A stretch of 64,000 nt of DNA, taken from NCBI GenBank assembly GCA_002286855.1, contig NRSV01000020.1, positions 310,001-374,000 of the forward strand. Direction: 5' to 3'. Numbering within the stretch: the stretch's first letter is position 1; every line of letters begins with the position of its first letter. Shown piece after piece: positions 33,553 to 45,858 of this stretch. Origin of the DNA: Bipolaris cookei. Lineage: Eukaryota; Ascomycota; Dothideomycetes; Pleosporales; Pleosporaceae. The notes under the pieces were generated by a model. The model had not been told where the DNA came from and made no database searches. It saw only the letters and a list, made by a program, of their open reading frames with translations. The translations under genes and the position numbers were made by a program.

Positions 33553-34691
33553 GAAGGTGTAGGAGAACGATTTTGTATGTATGTGTATTAGTAGTATGAG
33601 CAGTAACACTCTTGGATAACATCTACTTGTCAGTAATGTAAGTTGACAAAACTACAATGATAATGACGATACCACGCTTGTTAGTCTAGAACAGCACATG
33701 TACACGAGAGAGGGACAGAGTCTAACGAGTGAATATTTTCCATGCATTTTTCTTCTACAACTACCGCTACCACCTACCACCACTCAAAACCCCCCCGTCT
33801 TTGTCCGATAACCCTACCTCAACCCCACACACGCACGCACACACACACACAAGGAACAGAGAAGTGAAGAGAAGAGAAGAGAAGAGAAAACAAAGCTATC
33901 AAAGCCTCTTCTTCCTCCTTGACGTATACAGAAGGTGTTCAGAGCCCATATGGTAAAGAAGAAGAGCAAAAAAAGTTCGTCCCTCCCTTACTCATATGTT
34001 CCACTACTCCAGAAACAAACATTCCCCCGGTGCCAGGATATGAGTGTGTTTGTTCAGCCGTGCAAAACCCCAACGACCACCATACCAAACCACGACTACT
34101 CATTATCTGTAAAGGAAGAAGATTAGAAAAAAGAAGGAGAAGAAAGAAAAAAAGAAAGAAAGATAAGTTTTGCTGTCAAAAGTGACAAGCATCGTAGCGC
34201 TATGAGCTGAAGGAGAAGAGGAAGTAAAAAAACATGTTGTTACAAGTTCGGTGTGCAGATGAGAAATTGAAGCCCGAAGCAGTACTATGTGGGTTGATAA
34301 CGAGCAGGATTAACGGTGCATACTTTGGTGGTGCTGGTTTACGGCTTGTGTTTTGCGTACATTTGGTAACGGCCAGTGAACAAAAGGTCTGCGGGATTGC
34401 GAGAAATGATCACCCAAGACGTTCGGGTGTGGCCGTGTGTGCTGGGAAGAGAAGAAGAAAAAAACAGTAGATTTGCATTGTTGAAAAAACGCCGTTTGAT
34501 TTGGAGAATGGGAAATGTTGTTAATACGCCGAGCAGTCATCACAAATCAAATCTGCGATGATTCGTATTCCATGCTACGCTTGCACTCCTGTCATGTGTA
34601 TTGGACTGCCAGGTATCCAGCCGGTTCTTTCTAATAGTAGATCGTCAATGGGAAGTATGGTTTGGAGAGAGAATCGATTTCTGCGAGATTG
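33553..34691. other. Convergent 3' spacer with AC and GAGAA repeats
   Basis: Tail-to-tail interval between MTO1 and KNR4. It contains an AC-rich run at about 33826-33851 and a GAGAA-type purine repeat at about 33862-33890. ORFs are low-complexity; no supported gene. Confidence 0.65.
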
Positions 34692-36349
34692 TTATATCTC
34701 GACATTCTTCAGCCCTTCTGGTTCTGCGACCGCAATGGGACTCTTTAATGATGAAGACGTCCTCTTTGTGTCCTTGTTCTCTTTGTCACTGCCTAGGCTG
34801 TTGCGGGGTTGAGAGAGCTCGTCGCTCGGTCTCGGAGTATCAACGGAAATGAGGTTCTCAGTGGGGACGCTAGCCTTGGAGTCGAGATTTGTATTCACAC
34901 GGACCGGTTGGGGGTGCTCCTCGGCCACACGGGCCAAGGGGCTTGAGAGTTTACCGCGCGGACTGACACCTTTTGGCGGCTTCGAAAGACGGTGAGGGCT
35001 GCGACCGCGATCTTCAGGGCCAATTACGGGGCTATGGTAGGGGCTGCTCGCTGTGCTGCTGGGAACGACCATGCCCGGAGCATTTGGGTTGACGCGCAGA
35101 CCACTTGTTGGACGTTTCTTGTTAGGTGGCCGGCGGCCGTACTTTTGATCGCACCGCCAGCGGAGAACCTCGAGATAGGGTGGCTCAACATTCTGGCGCT
35201 TGAAGATCAAGAGCTTCAACTCAGAGGTTTCTTCGTCCAGGTGCACGTCCTTGGAAGCAAAATCATCTGCTACCATGGCCAAAAGTGCGCCCCATGAGCG
35301 TGCAACGACGTATTTGCGGTCGTAGTCACGACCGAAGATGATGATTTGTCCCCATGTGCCATTGGGACCAGGGGCAAGGTCGACAGCGAGGTAGTTGCCT
35401 CCCCAGTCACGGGCAAGAGGAATCCATGCAGGGTGGGCGTAGGCCTTTTGTATGGCGTTTGGCGGTTGCGAGTCTTGGCGAGCGAGCAGGTCTTGTCGCC
35501 ACAGAGGGTTCGTGGTGCTCTGCACTTGGGCGACGGGCGGCGTGGTGGACGAGCCGGCAAAGGCCTTGACGGGGATTTGGGGTGTCGAGTAGTCGACCTT
35601 TGTGGTCAGGTACTCATCGGCGACCTTGCGCCAGTTCCTCCACTCCATAACAATCTCCTCGCAGTCTAGCAGCATGAGGCCGAAGAAGACACCGGTAGGG
35701 AGACCGCCACGCTCCTGGCCATCGTGGATTTGAAGAGACTCGCGCACGTCCATGGGGAGGGTAGCGTCGAGCTCGTGTTCTAGCTCGTTGACGTCGTTGG
35801 ATGTGCATCCTTCGCACATGTTGTCAAACAGCTCTTGGAAGTTGTCCTCAACCCAGCGGTCAATGCGCCTCCATGAGTGGGAGACAGGCGGTGGGGGAGG
35901 CAGACCCTCGTTGAAGTCCTGCATTTGGATCTGGCCATTGGCGCCCTTATCGAAGCTATCCGAATCCAATGTGGGCTGGCGGCTGAGAGAGCCACGCATG
36001 CCGGGCGAGTAGGGAGAGCTAGGGGACATTGGGCCCTTGGGTGAGCCGATGAAGCCATTGCTGGTAACGAGCTCGTCGTGCTGGTAGGGCGAGTCGAGGT
36101 CGATGCGGGACTCTGCGCCGCTGGCGGTGATGGAGGTGAGGGCGGCATGGCGGCTCTGGGGGATGGGGATGTGGCGGCCGGTCCGATAGGGCGAGTCGTG
36201 TGAGGCATGTCGGTCATACGAAGTCATTGTGTGCCAAAAGTCCTTCAAGGACGACGTGATTCTAGGGTGCGGTTAGCCATGTGGGCGCAGGGGGGGGAGG
36301 GGGAGCCGCCGGGCGGGCGGCAGGAAAGGGGGCCGTACTGTTGTGCCAT
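34692..36349 (-). CDS. KNR4: KNR4/SMI1 homologue, cell-wall and signalling regulator
   Basis: Two exons: an 11-nt first exon (36339-36349) and 34692-36261, joined by a 77-bp intron with donor GTACGG and a CTAAC branch site before TAG. The product is 526 residues and begins MAQQITSSLKDFWHTMTSYD. Without the micro-exon the frame would have to start at an internal ATG (36227). Residues about 130-380 form the SMI1/KNR4 domain (SWRRIDRWVEDNFQELFDN, TGVFFGLMLLDCEEIVMEWR, FGRDYDRKYVVARSWGALLA). The rest is Ser/Pro-rich and likely disordered. Knr4 links the cell-wall integrity MAP kinase and calcineurin to wall synthesis in yeast. Length is near the yeast protein's. Confidence 0.88.
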
Positions 36350-38568
36350 GGTGGGTGGGTGGATGTGTGGGTGGGTGGGTGTGTGGAAGGGAGGGAGGGA
36401 GAAAGAGAGAGAGCGGCAGTGGGAGCGGGAGCGGGAGCGGGAGAGTATAAGTGCGGTGGTGGTCGGGCAGGCTCAGCAGCAGCAAAGGAGCGGACGGGTG
36501 CGCTCTGCGCTGGTGGGCTGGCGGGCGTGTTTCCCTTGCGTGAACGAATGTCGTGTGAGAAGGCGTGCCAAAGGGTAAGCGTTGGCAGGAGCTTGAATTG
36601 GGAGTCGAGAAAACGGAATCGAAGGTGACGTTAAGGGGTGCCGGTGCGCCAAGACCACGCTCGACCAGGATGGCCCTGGGCTGTCTGGCGGGCGTTGAGT
36701 GCGCAATTCTGGCCGCCGCTTCAAACCCACTAGCCGCAGCAATGTCGGGGCGGAGGAGCAGAAAGGGGGGCGTGGGTGATGGTGGATGGGTGGATGGAAG
36801 GATGGGTGAGTGGGTGAGTGGGTGGGTGGGTGAGTGGATGGATGGATGGATGCAGCGGTGTTGTTATGGTTGTTGATAAATGTTGTTGTTATTGTTGATG
36901 TTGTTGCGGTAGTGGCAGTGGTAGTGGTGGCGGGAGCAGTGGTTGTCTGCCAATCTTGTCGTCATGTAGCGCGCATGCTATAGTGGCGTGGTGTACCCGC
37001 TGCACACAGTCGATACATACATAGATACATGTACCAGCCAGCAGATGCGTACATTACGTTACAGTACATAGCCGCACATGTACCAAGCCAAGACCTGCCT
37101 GCTCCTGCCTCTACCAAACCGCCGACCGACGTTGGAAAATTGCCCCGACATGTCTGCTATTTCCATTAATAGAGTGAGCGCTGCCGCAACCCTATTGCCG
37201 TAGCCACACACCACGCGTACACCCCCTCCTGCCCAAGAGGCTGCGTACTTGCGTACTCCTTTTCACACTACCCACCCTTCGCCCCTTGTTAGCAGCCCTT
37301 TACCGTGCCTAATCCCTCCCGCTCTCCGCATCGTTCGTCCGACCGTACGTGTAGTCCTTGTTTCAGCAGTGTCGGTGCCCTGTCGCGCGCGCGCCAACAA
37401 GAGCCTTTGCCGAAGCCACTCGCTTCTAGCTCCTTGTCCCACCTGCGCCCCCCGTCGCAAGCTGCATATTGGCCCGCTGCTCTAGGCGGTGTACAACATA
37501 ACCTGCTGCTTGCTTGCCAACTATCGCCCTAGTAGCTACGTACTCGAGCAGCAATCGTCCCATCGGGGCATTTCCACCGCGCCATCGCCACAAACCAGTT
37601 GCGCTTGCAAGAATGAGAAAAAAAACGTCAAACTATCCGCCGCGCCGGCACCACTAGCAGCCTCTCACAGCCACGTCCACGACGACCCCGTCTTACGTGC
37701 GCCTGTTTGGCACGCATGCCTGCTCAGCATAACAAAGCTAATCAACCTGGAATCCTCATCGCAATGCAGCGCACGCCTTATCCCGCTTCATGCAAGCCGT
37801 GCACTGGCGGTGCGCTAGATCTTCAATGCCCATTGAAATTTCCATTAGGGGCCCAGCTAAATTGTCTTTCTCCTCCATGGTCATCCATGGCCCATGACGT
37901 TGTCCTAAATCGCCTGAGCTCATCCATCCTTGGACACGCACACACCTCTGCTGCGAGTTGCCAGGTCGAGCAACCATGTCGACTGCGCAGTGGATAATGT
38001 CAGATAGATAACGGACAACCCCCGCAATGTCACAATCACCAATCGTCTCCACATGCTTACCCCCCACTGCCCACGCAAAGCTTCTTGTCGCATTCCTTTG
38101 AATCACACGCCTCTCTCTCCGACATATCCAACCAACCGGGTCTTTGTATGTCCCTACACCTACCTAGCTACACTACACTTTACCCATGTGGCAGGTGCGA
38201 GACATGGCCCATGCTGTGCACGCCAAACCCTCCAAACTCTCCAACCACGCCTGTGGCCGTATCCGATAAGCCACCCTCTAAGTAGAATACCAAACTTGCC
38301 ACGCTGCCCTCCCGTGAGGTGCGCTTGTTGCCATGGCACCTTGTTCCCCTTGCCGCCATCCGCAACCAAACTACTTTAGCTTAACAGTTACACAAACCCT
38401 TCAATCATGACGTTCCAACAACATCTGCCGCACTAAGAGTAGCGAGTCTCGTTTTACCCCAGAGTCGGATCCCAACCGCGCGCGGGGTGGATCGAATACG
38501 AGGTGATGTGCGTTGAGTAAGCGGCTGCCGTTCCGACCCGGCACTGGAACTATACCATGCTGCTCTAT
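36350..38568. other. Gene-poor region between KNR4 and the DUF7580 gene
   Basis: About 2.2 kb. It contains the KNR4 promoter, G-rich tandem sequence at 36350-36440, a GGATGGGT/GAGT minisatellite at 36778-36852, and GTT/GTAGTGGCAGTG repeats near 36860-36940. The ORFs are out-of-frame readings of the repeats; no supported gene. Confidence 0.6.
36778..36852. repeat. TGGATGGGTGAG-type minisatellite
   Basis: Tandem tetranucleotide-like units (ggat, gggt, gagt) in a purine/T-rich stretch upstream of KNR4. Similar units recur at 36350-36400. Confidence 0.8.
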
Positions 38569-40493
38569 TTACCTGGTCGTCTTGCCCAGGAACTGGTGGA
38601 GCTCCTCCTGCAGTGGTAGAACAATGTTTTCCACCGCTGCCTGGAGACACTCGGCATCCTCGAGACTGGCGCAAGGATCACTGGACCCTGTTATGCAATG
38701 CCGAATCGCGTTCTGGAAAGCAGCAGACAGGTTGCCAGACTCGTTGAAGGTCCAGTTACGCGCCAGTGCCCAGAGCTTCCACGGCCCCGGCTGCTTTGAC
38801 AAATCACCCACCTCGTCTTCTGTCTCTGACTCTTGATACTTTTTAGCAGTCACCCCAAAGTACAGCTCCAGGAGAGCCACAGCCAGAGCAATCAGCACAG
38901 TGTTCCTGAAGCCGCCTGGCTGCATGTTTCTCGGCGTGCCATTGGCCGCTTCTATAACCGTGGGCGCTAGATATGGGCGCTCAATGTTTATCGGTTGTGC
39001 AGTATTCGACGTTCGATGAAACATAATGTCCCGAGCAGCCCACTCGTTGGCCAACCACGGTGTCGAGTTCAAATACAAAACATTAGACGCTAGTGTCAAC
39101 GCTAGGCTATACCTGTCCCTCATGCTCAGCTTCGAGCGTCTACCATTGATGACTGGTGGCTGCCGAAGCAGATCCTCTAGAGATACCAGTTCCACGGTAG
39201 GTATGTATGTTTCTGCTGTATCCAATGAATAAGCGCCCCGTAACTTGCTTTTGCTATCCAACGAAAAGCCGATTCTCGAAGCGTTTTTGTGTAGTTGTTG
39301 AATGGATGCACACAAGTCCTTCACTTCTTGGTGCGGACCCAAGGACTTTTTGGCAGGATCGCTCACTGCATATGGAGGAGGGGTTCCGAAGCTGACGCTC
39401 TTCGTCATCCTACCATTGTTAGCTCCTAATCTCATGGCTAGCGCGCATACATGCATCGTTGCCACTGGAAACCTCTCCATTGTGTTCATACCTTGGCTTG
39501 AGAGATGCTATGGTAACGAGGCATTCCTCCTCCTCTTCCACGCATATCTCTGCAGTTTGGACTAGCCATGGCACACCGCTTCCATGAGAGGCCGTAGTTG
39601 AAAAAGCAACACTAAAGCTTGTTTTCGAAGTATCGATTTGCTTCTGCGCTCTCGGAGCAAAGATATCTTCCCGAAGCTCTAGCTGGAGACTTGTCCGATG
39701 CAATGACTTGCATGAGCACGACCAGCATACGCTCAGCGACTCATGTAACGTCTTGGCATATTGCTGTAGTCTTTGCAGCCGCGAGGCATATGAAGGCTTT
39801 GTCGCTCGGTGGTATGTCTCTATCTTCTCACTCTTTTCTGTGAACCTCTCGAGGCTTTTGTTGCATTCGTCCAGTTCTTCCAGGAGCGCCTTGATCGTCT
39901 TCTTGTTCATGCCAAAGCGGACGCGCTTTCTAATCTCGAACTTATCGTTGGCCTTCTTAGGGTTTGCGGCCAACAGTGCCTCGAGATCATTCCGTGTAAT
40001 CTAAGATTTACATAAGTATGATTCGAGCACCATACTACTTTCCGTCCCTACCTCTGCTGCGCGGTCCAGATCTAGCTTGCTTGCTATCTTCTTGGTTATT
40101 TTTTCAATCTCGAATACTGTCCTCTGGTACGACTTGTACGTAGTCTGCAACTTTTCTTGAAGTGCCTCCTCTTTACTTTTCCAAAGCTCTTGCGACGACC
40201 CAGGGTCAGTCATCATTAAAGCAAACTCAACATCCGACGTGATAGATCCGAATAGAAGCTGGATCGTCTGATCGTAGTGATCATATTGAGCCCTTAGTTT
40301 TCTTATAAAAACAGGGAGCTCCTTGTCCCTTCCAAAGAAGCCTTTAATTGGATCTAGCCCTTCATTGTAGCTTTCAATTGCTAGTCTGCTGTGAGCTCGT
40401 TGTTACCCCTCACTCACAACTCGACTTTTGCGTACCTTGTATGATTAACGGCAGACAGCCAAGGACAAGGCCAGCTACCTCTACGCCGCTCAT
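38569..40493 (-). CDS. DUF7580-type fungal protein with hydrophobic N-terminus
   Basis: Four exons: 40436-40493, 40052-40380, 39492-40000 and 38569-39409 (introns 55, 51 and 82 bp, all GT-AG, with frames that join cleanly). The product is 578 residues. It starts MSGVEVAGLVLGCLPLIIQA, a hydrophobic segment like the N-terminal helix of fungal HeLo-like/NLR-associated proteins, then a long helical region (residues about 70-240). The C-terminal half has the conserved layout of the DUF7580 family, including FGTPPPY, LALTLASNVLYLNSTPWLA and an ALLELYFG helix. I recognise the family by pattern only; its biochemical function is unknown to me. Divergent from the macro-domain gene, separated by about 490 bp. 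Confidence 0.75.
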
Positions 40494-40983
40494 TGCAGCG
40501 AATTTCTACAGTATCCAACAAGAGAAGGCGTCACGGGTCACTGGCGCGCGGGGGAGGGGGGAAGGAACGAGTGGGGCCTGGCACTTACTACTGTCTAAGC
40601 ACGTGCCCGTGAAACACGCTGGCCACCTGGAATGACCAAAGTTGATGACTATAAATCTCTAAGATTATCTGGATGCTATACAAAACTCTGTTTTATTTGT
40701 GAGCAGAGAGGTGACAGACGAACACACGGCTGCCTGCGAGACACAGCCTCAGCTGCGCCCCCGCCAAACTACAAAAACTCTAGTAGCATCACAAACTCCC
40801 CCCCCCAAATGTCGATTGAAGCACCAGCATCTGACGGTACGAATAAACCACCACATCGACCTTCACCGAAGACGCGTAGAGTTGAGAGTCACCGACACTC
40901 CAAAAATCCAAATTGCCCTCAGGGTCCCAGTCCCAGTTCTCTCCTTACCATTTGCTCTTTCCCCAACATGCTAATTGTTTATC
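40494..40983. promoter_or_regulatory. Shared divergent promoter of DUF7580 and macro-domain genes
   Basis: A 490-bp head-to-head interval between the two most unusual genes of the window. The single interval must serve both, which favours co-expression. It contains a C-run near 40800. No binding motif is assigned. Confidence 0.5.
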
Positions 40984-43900
40984 ATGTCCTCCCTAAGACT
41001 AGCAACAGCCTCCAATGTTCGCGCTTTCCAGAATCTGACTACTGCACTCAATACTAACGACCGAAAATGGACGCATGAAATCGAAGAAGAGGCACTTGAA
41101 GACGAAATCGGGAGGTTTCGTGTCTGGGCCGGAAACCTCGGCGCTCTGCAGAAAGGGCACAGCTCGCTTGACTACAGGCTGCGAGACTCACCAGTATCCA
41201 ACACCAACACCCTAAAGCTTCTTAGGGAGCTTGAAACCAATGTGAATGAAGCTTATGCCGTGGCATCTGGGGCTCGTCTGCCTTACGAAGAGCAGGCCCG
41301 CCCAGACATGACTGAAGAGGACGATGACGACGGTTTCTTTAGTGCGGAAGAAGACGATGATGACAGCAGCTGCGATGAACCTAGAACAGAATTGAAAATG
41401 CGCTTTGGGGAAATCGTTGACATTATCGACAACCTCTACAAGCTTAGCGTCCGCATCAGAACCCCTGGTCTACGATCAAGATCTCTTAGGGCCTCCTCTT
41501 ACACACAAAAGGATCCAGAGACGGGAATCGACATCTTTGAAATATATGCTGCGCAAGATCTCAAGCATGTCCAGGAGTTGATGTCGCATCTGCGTCGACC
41601 GTACGTAACCAACAATACGCAAGAAGATCAAGACTTTTTGATCAAGCGGTTGAGCGCATCTGTTACACTTCGGAGGCGACACTTCAAGTACTGGAAACGA
41701 CGTAAGTCTTTGAGAATGTGTCAGTCAAATCGTAGCTAACTAAATTTTCAGATCGTGATAAATTGAGTGCCTCTACAATATTCGACGATGTGCAAGGACT
41801 TCATGTTACAGTGCCATTCGAGAGACCTGCGGCAGCATCTGACGAAAACCCACAAGCACATCCAGTACCCATAGCTGCAGCCCTGAGAGAAGCGCAAAGT
41901 CAGAAGACTGGTAAGACAATGCTCTCAGGGACAGAGGTAACACAGCTTCAGCAATCCTTGGACGATATAGTAGACACCAAATCTGTAACAAGCTACGCCA
42001 TAACGGTGAAAGACGTACACGGAAAAGGCATCGACCTCCCCCCGCCACCAAAATCGGCCGGAGGTGACAAAGAATTCGAATGTCCCTATTGTTGGATCGT
42101 TTGCCCTGCAAGATACGGAAAAGGGAGAGCCTGGAGAACGCATTTGCTTCAAGACCTACAGCCGTATAGCTGTACATACCAGGACTGTGAAAGCTCGCAT
42201 CAACTATTTCGCAGTCGCAGAGAGTGGGCTGAGCACGAAGCAAGTCACCGCAAAGTGTGGAGATGTCCGGAGCATCTGAATGCAGTTTTTCATTCTCAGC
42301 TGGACTTGGAAAATCACCTTCGGCAAATGCATCTCGATAGCTTTCCAGAGAGCCAGCTCGTGACCATTGCCAAAGTTGGCGAGGCCACTACAGTAGACTT
42401 GCGAGAAAGATGCCCCATATGCCGCGCACCCACGGATACCAAAGAGATAGGTGACTTGCAAAGCCACATCGCAAATCATCTGGAGCGAATTGCAACCTTT
42501 GCTCTGCCTCGTAGTATGGAAGACGACTCAGATGGTGCCAGTGGAGTCCCGAGTGCCGGCGGTACCTCTAGATCTCCTATGAGTTCTATATTTACCAACG
42601 TGAGTAACGGGCAAAAAAAGAGCAAAGAAAACGCCCATCGTAAGTTCATCCACATACAAGAGCGAGAAGTTTATGTACGACGCCAGCTGACATGTTCAGC
42701 AGCTACCCTGCAGTTTGACCCATCTGAGTTTGTTCATGAGGTTGATCCCAGCCGCGATCTTCTATCTGCCGAGAACTTACAACAACTTCCTGATGCGAAG
42801 AAAAATATACGGGACGTGATATTAAATCAACTGAATAACCCAAAAAGCTCGTATCATTTAGACGTCACTCATGGGTCAGAAAAACTGCCGGTCCTTCAAA
42901 TGAAGGACATTCCCACACTACGGTCATTATACCGTTCACGACGACTCTTACAATTAGACCAGAGCTATGCACCTAACGATTCCTACAATCGCATGATTTC
43001 TTTCTGTAACTACGACCTGACAAGACTGGAGGTAGAAGCCATTGTCAACAACGTCACTGTCGACCTGAAATACTCACCACCCCGGGGCTCGTTGCACTAC
43101 GCTGTAATGGAAGCAGGTGGTCCAAATCTTGTACAAGAGGCAAGATCAAAACCCCAACTCAAGTTTGGCCAAGTCGAAATAACTCATGGACACAACCTCC
43201 CTTCGTTGTGGGTTATTCATGCTGCAGTACCGACGTCTTTCGGAGGGGACGGCATGACCCAGTTAAATACTCTTGCCGATTGCTATCGCAATGCCTTGAA
43301 GGCGGCGGCTGACCTTCAAATCAGAACGGTTGCATTTCCTTGCCTGGGCACCAGAGGCTGTGGCTTTGGTCCACGCCAAGCTGCACGTATAGCACTTCAA
43401 TCAGTTCGCGAGGACTTGGACGCGCGCTCTGAAATCCGTTTTGAACGCATCATTTTTTGCGCGAAATCCGCTGTGGACGAGCAAGCTTACAAGGATTTCT
43501 TTCCTGTGTACTTCCCACCAACACATGGGGATCTAGACGTGGCAAGAAGTTCAGGTGTGGCAAGAAGTTCGGACCAGTCTGCAAATAACGCGGTAATGGT
43601 TACTCAGGTGATAATCACACAGGCGCAACTACGAGAGACCACTGCTGCGCTCCGCCGTGATTTCAGCCAGATCCTACCAGAGATCGAAATAGGATACCTT
43701 GATCTTCTCGATGAAACTGATCTCGCACTGGTTTCGATTCACAATGAGTTATTGGGGCCCAGAACGCTGGAGAAACACTCAACAGACATCGATCTGCTCT
43801 GCTCTGTTCTCTTGACATTATGTAGCAGCATCTCAGGAATGACTGAAACAGCGAAAGACGTACAAGATACCGTGTCAAATTATCAGCAGATACTGAAGAT

Positions 43901-45683
43901 TACCAACTGGGATATGAATGGGAAGTACGGATCCAACCTCAAGGAGTTTCTACTAGACTGTTGCTCTTTCACTACTATTCTGGATAGTGTCATGGCACAG
44001 GAACAGAATGATTTGGATCTAGCCCAAATACGCCCAAAACTAGAAGGATATAGGGCTAAAGCGCGTACACAAGATACTGGAGATGTTCCTGATCAGCCGG
44101 ATAACCTGGTGTCTGCAGAGCACTCTGCACCAACTGCCTCTAGTAACCGGGGCTTGGTTAAACTGCACCAAATTTCATCTGTAACGAAGCTGTATCAGCT
44201 TGCTATCATCAAGCCAAAGAGTACTATGGCACAATCATCTGCCACCTTCAACAACATAGTGTGTTTGGCAAGAGAGGACATGACAAAACTCGAAGTCGAT
44301 GTTATAGTTAACTCCACTGACGTATCCTTTCAAGGCATGGGAACTCTGGATCGTCTTATCTTCAAAAAGGGCGGGCCAGAATTGCAAGAGGCAGTTCAAA
44401 AATTCGGCGTGTGTCAAGAGGGTGATGTCAAAATGACTGCAGGATACCTCTTACCAGCCAAGAACATTTTACATGTCATCCCGCCTCAGGTGTACAGAAA
44501 AGATAGCAAAAATTTGCTACGCAATATCTACCGCGGAATCCTACATGCCGCTACATATCTGAAAGCCAAGTCCGTCGCAATACCCTGTATTGGGACGGGT
44601 GTGTTGAGCTTTCCGCGCCGTGATTGCGCTTCGCTTGCTATAGAGGAGGTCAGGCGTTTTCTTCAGTCGAGAGAGCCGGGTGGACTGGAAAAGATAATAT
44701 TTGTAGTATACGCGGCCACCGACGAGGCTATCTATAAGAACACTTTGCCGAATTATTTCCCACCAGCCGAGGAGACTTCCTCGAAACAGTCGGAAACTCA
44801 GTCTCTGAAGCTAGCCAGGAATCTCTTGTTTGATTCGATTGTCGCCAAAGATGATTCTCAATCCATTGCCTCAAAGGAAGAATCTCGGCCCACACCTGTA
44901 CATGAAGCCACCATACTAGCAGAAGTCAAGGTGTCTTTCACAGAGTTTACAACAAGTAAACCACGACTCATCCACAACTCTTGCGTGGTCCTTGTATCCG
45001 GAAGTTCGGTCCACATTGACCGCAAGACCAATCGCAGGACCAAGCATCTCGACGTGGTTTCTCAGAACAGCTCATCCGAATGTTCATTCAACCTAATAAC
45101 CGCTACTGACGTACACCACGACCAAAGCGAGGTGATCGTAGACGACATCCGCAAACACGGTGCACCCCCAGACAGACCCTTCATGCTATTCTTCAAATGC
45201 AAAAACAACACTGATGCAACAACCCTAGCAGCTGCCCTTGAACAAGCAGCCCGCCAAGCCTATAAACAAGGTGCACACGGGGATCCTGTACCCTCAACCA
45301 GAACTGTGCCTGTCGTGACTCATTCAGACGACGACGACGATGAAGACGTCGAATACCATATAAACGATGAAGACTATGGAGACTATAAAGACTATGTAGG
45401 CGACGAAGACGATATAGACGATGACGACTACTTTTCTACTCGTATTCTGGAGTATCTCACCGAAGACTTCCATTCACGACCTACTTCATATATCGGGCAG
45501 AATATTACCGATGTCGCGGCTGCACTTCGCCTTGATGTCGAGATGGCGCTCAAGTATCTGCGTCGACTTGCTACGACGGGCATGGTGCATACTACGGTTG
45601 ATGAGAACACGTGGGTTGTATCAGGGTATGAAGATGTGCCGGTGCCTGTGCTTCGGGGTGAGGGGGAGGCGAGTGGAGGATAA
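40984..45683 (+). CDS. Multidomain protein: fungal N-domain, zinc fingers, two macro domains, winged helix
   Basis: Exons 40984-41701 and 41752-45683 (50-bp intron); about 1549 residues, or 1529 if the in-frame 60-nt intron at 42640-42699 is also removed. Order: an N-terminal helical domain (residues about 1-240) with FRVWAGNLGALQKGHSSLDY; a Cys/His zinc-finger array (about 350-490: CPYCWIVC, CTYQDC, CPEHL, CPICRAP with HxxxH pairs); macro domain 1 (about 650-830: LEVEAIVNN, VEITHGHNLP, VIHAAVP, CLGTRGCGF); a helical linker; macro domain 2 (about 1073-1243: LEVDVIVNS, MTAGYLLPA, CIGTGVLSFP); a possible PH-like domain (about 1293-1413); an acidic stretch; and a C-terminal winged helix (about 1468-1530) similar to RPA32-C. 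Macro domains bind or remove ADP-ribose. The whole architecture is one I do not know. Confidence 0.82.
42640..42699 (+). other. Candidate 60-nt in-frame intron in the macro-domain gene
   Basis: A GTAAGT donor at 42640, a GCTGAC branch-like site and a TTCAG acceptor ending at 42699. The length is a multiple of three and lacks a stop, so retention inserts 20 residues without breaking the frame. The encoded segment looks unlike its conserved surroundings. Confidence 0.6.
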
Positions 45684-45858
45684 GGTGGGGGAGTAGTATT
45701 TGGGATATTGTTTTTTTCTTTTTTCTTTTTGGGGGATTTCACTTTGCAAGATTCGGGCCATGGACGAAAAGGAAAGACATGGTATTTGAGTGTGCATTGC
45801 AACATAGATCAATATCAGCAATACTTCACCCACACACCCACACATACACTCTCTCAAT

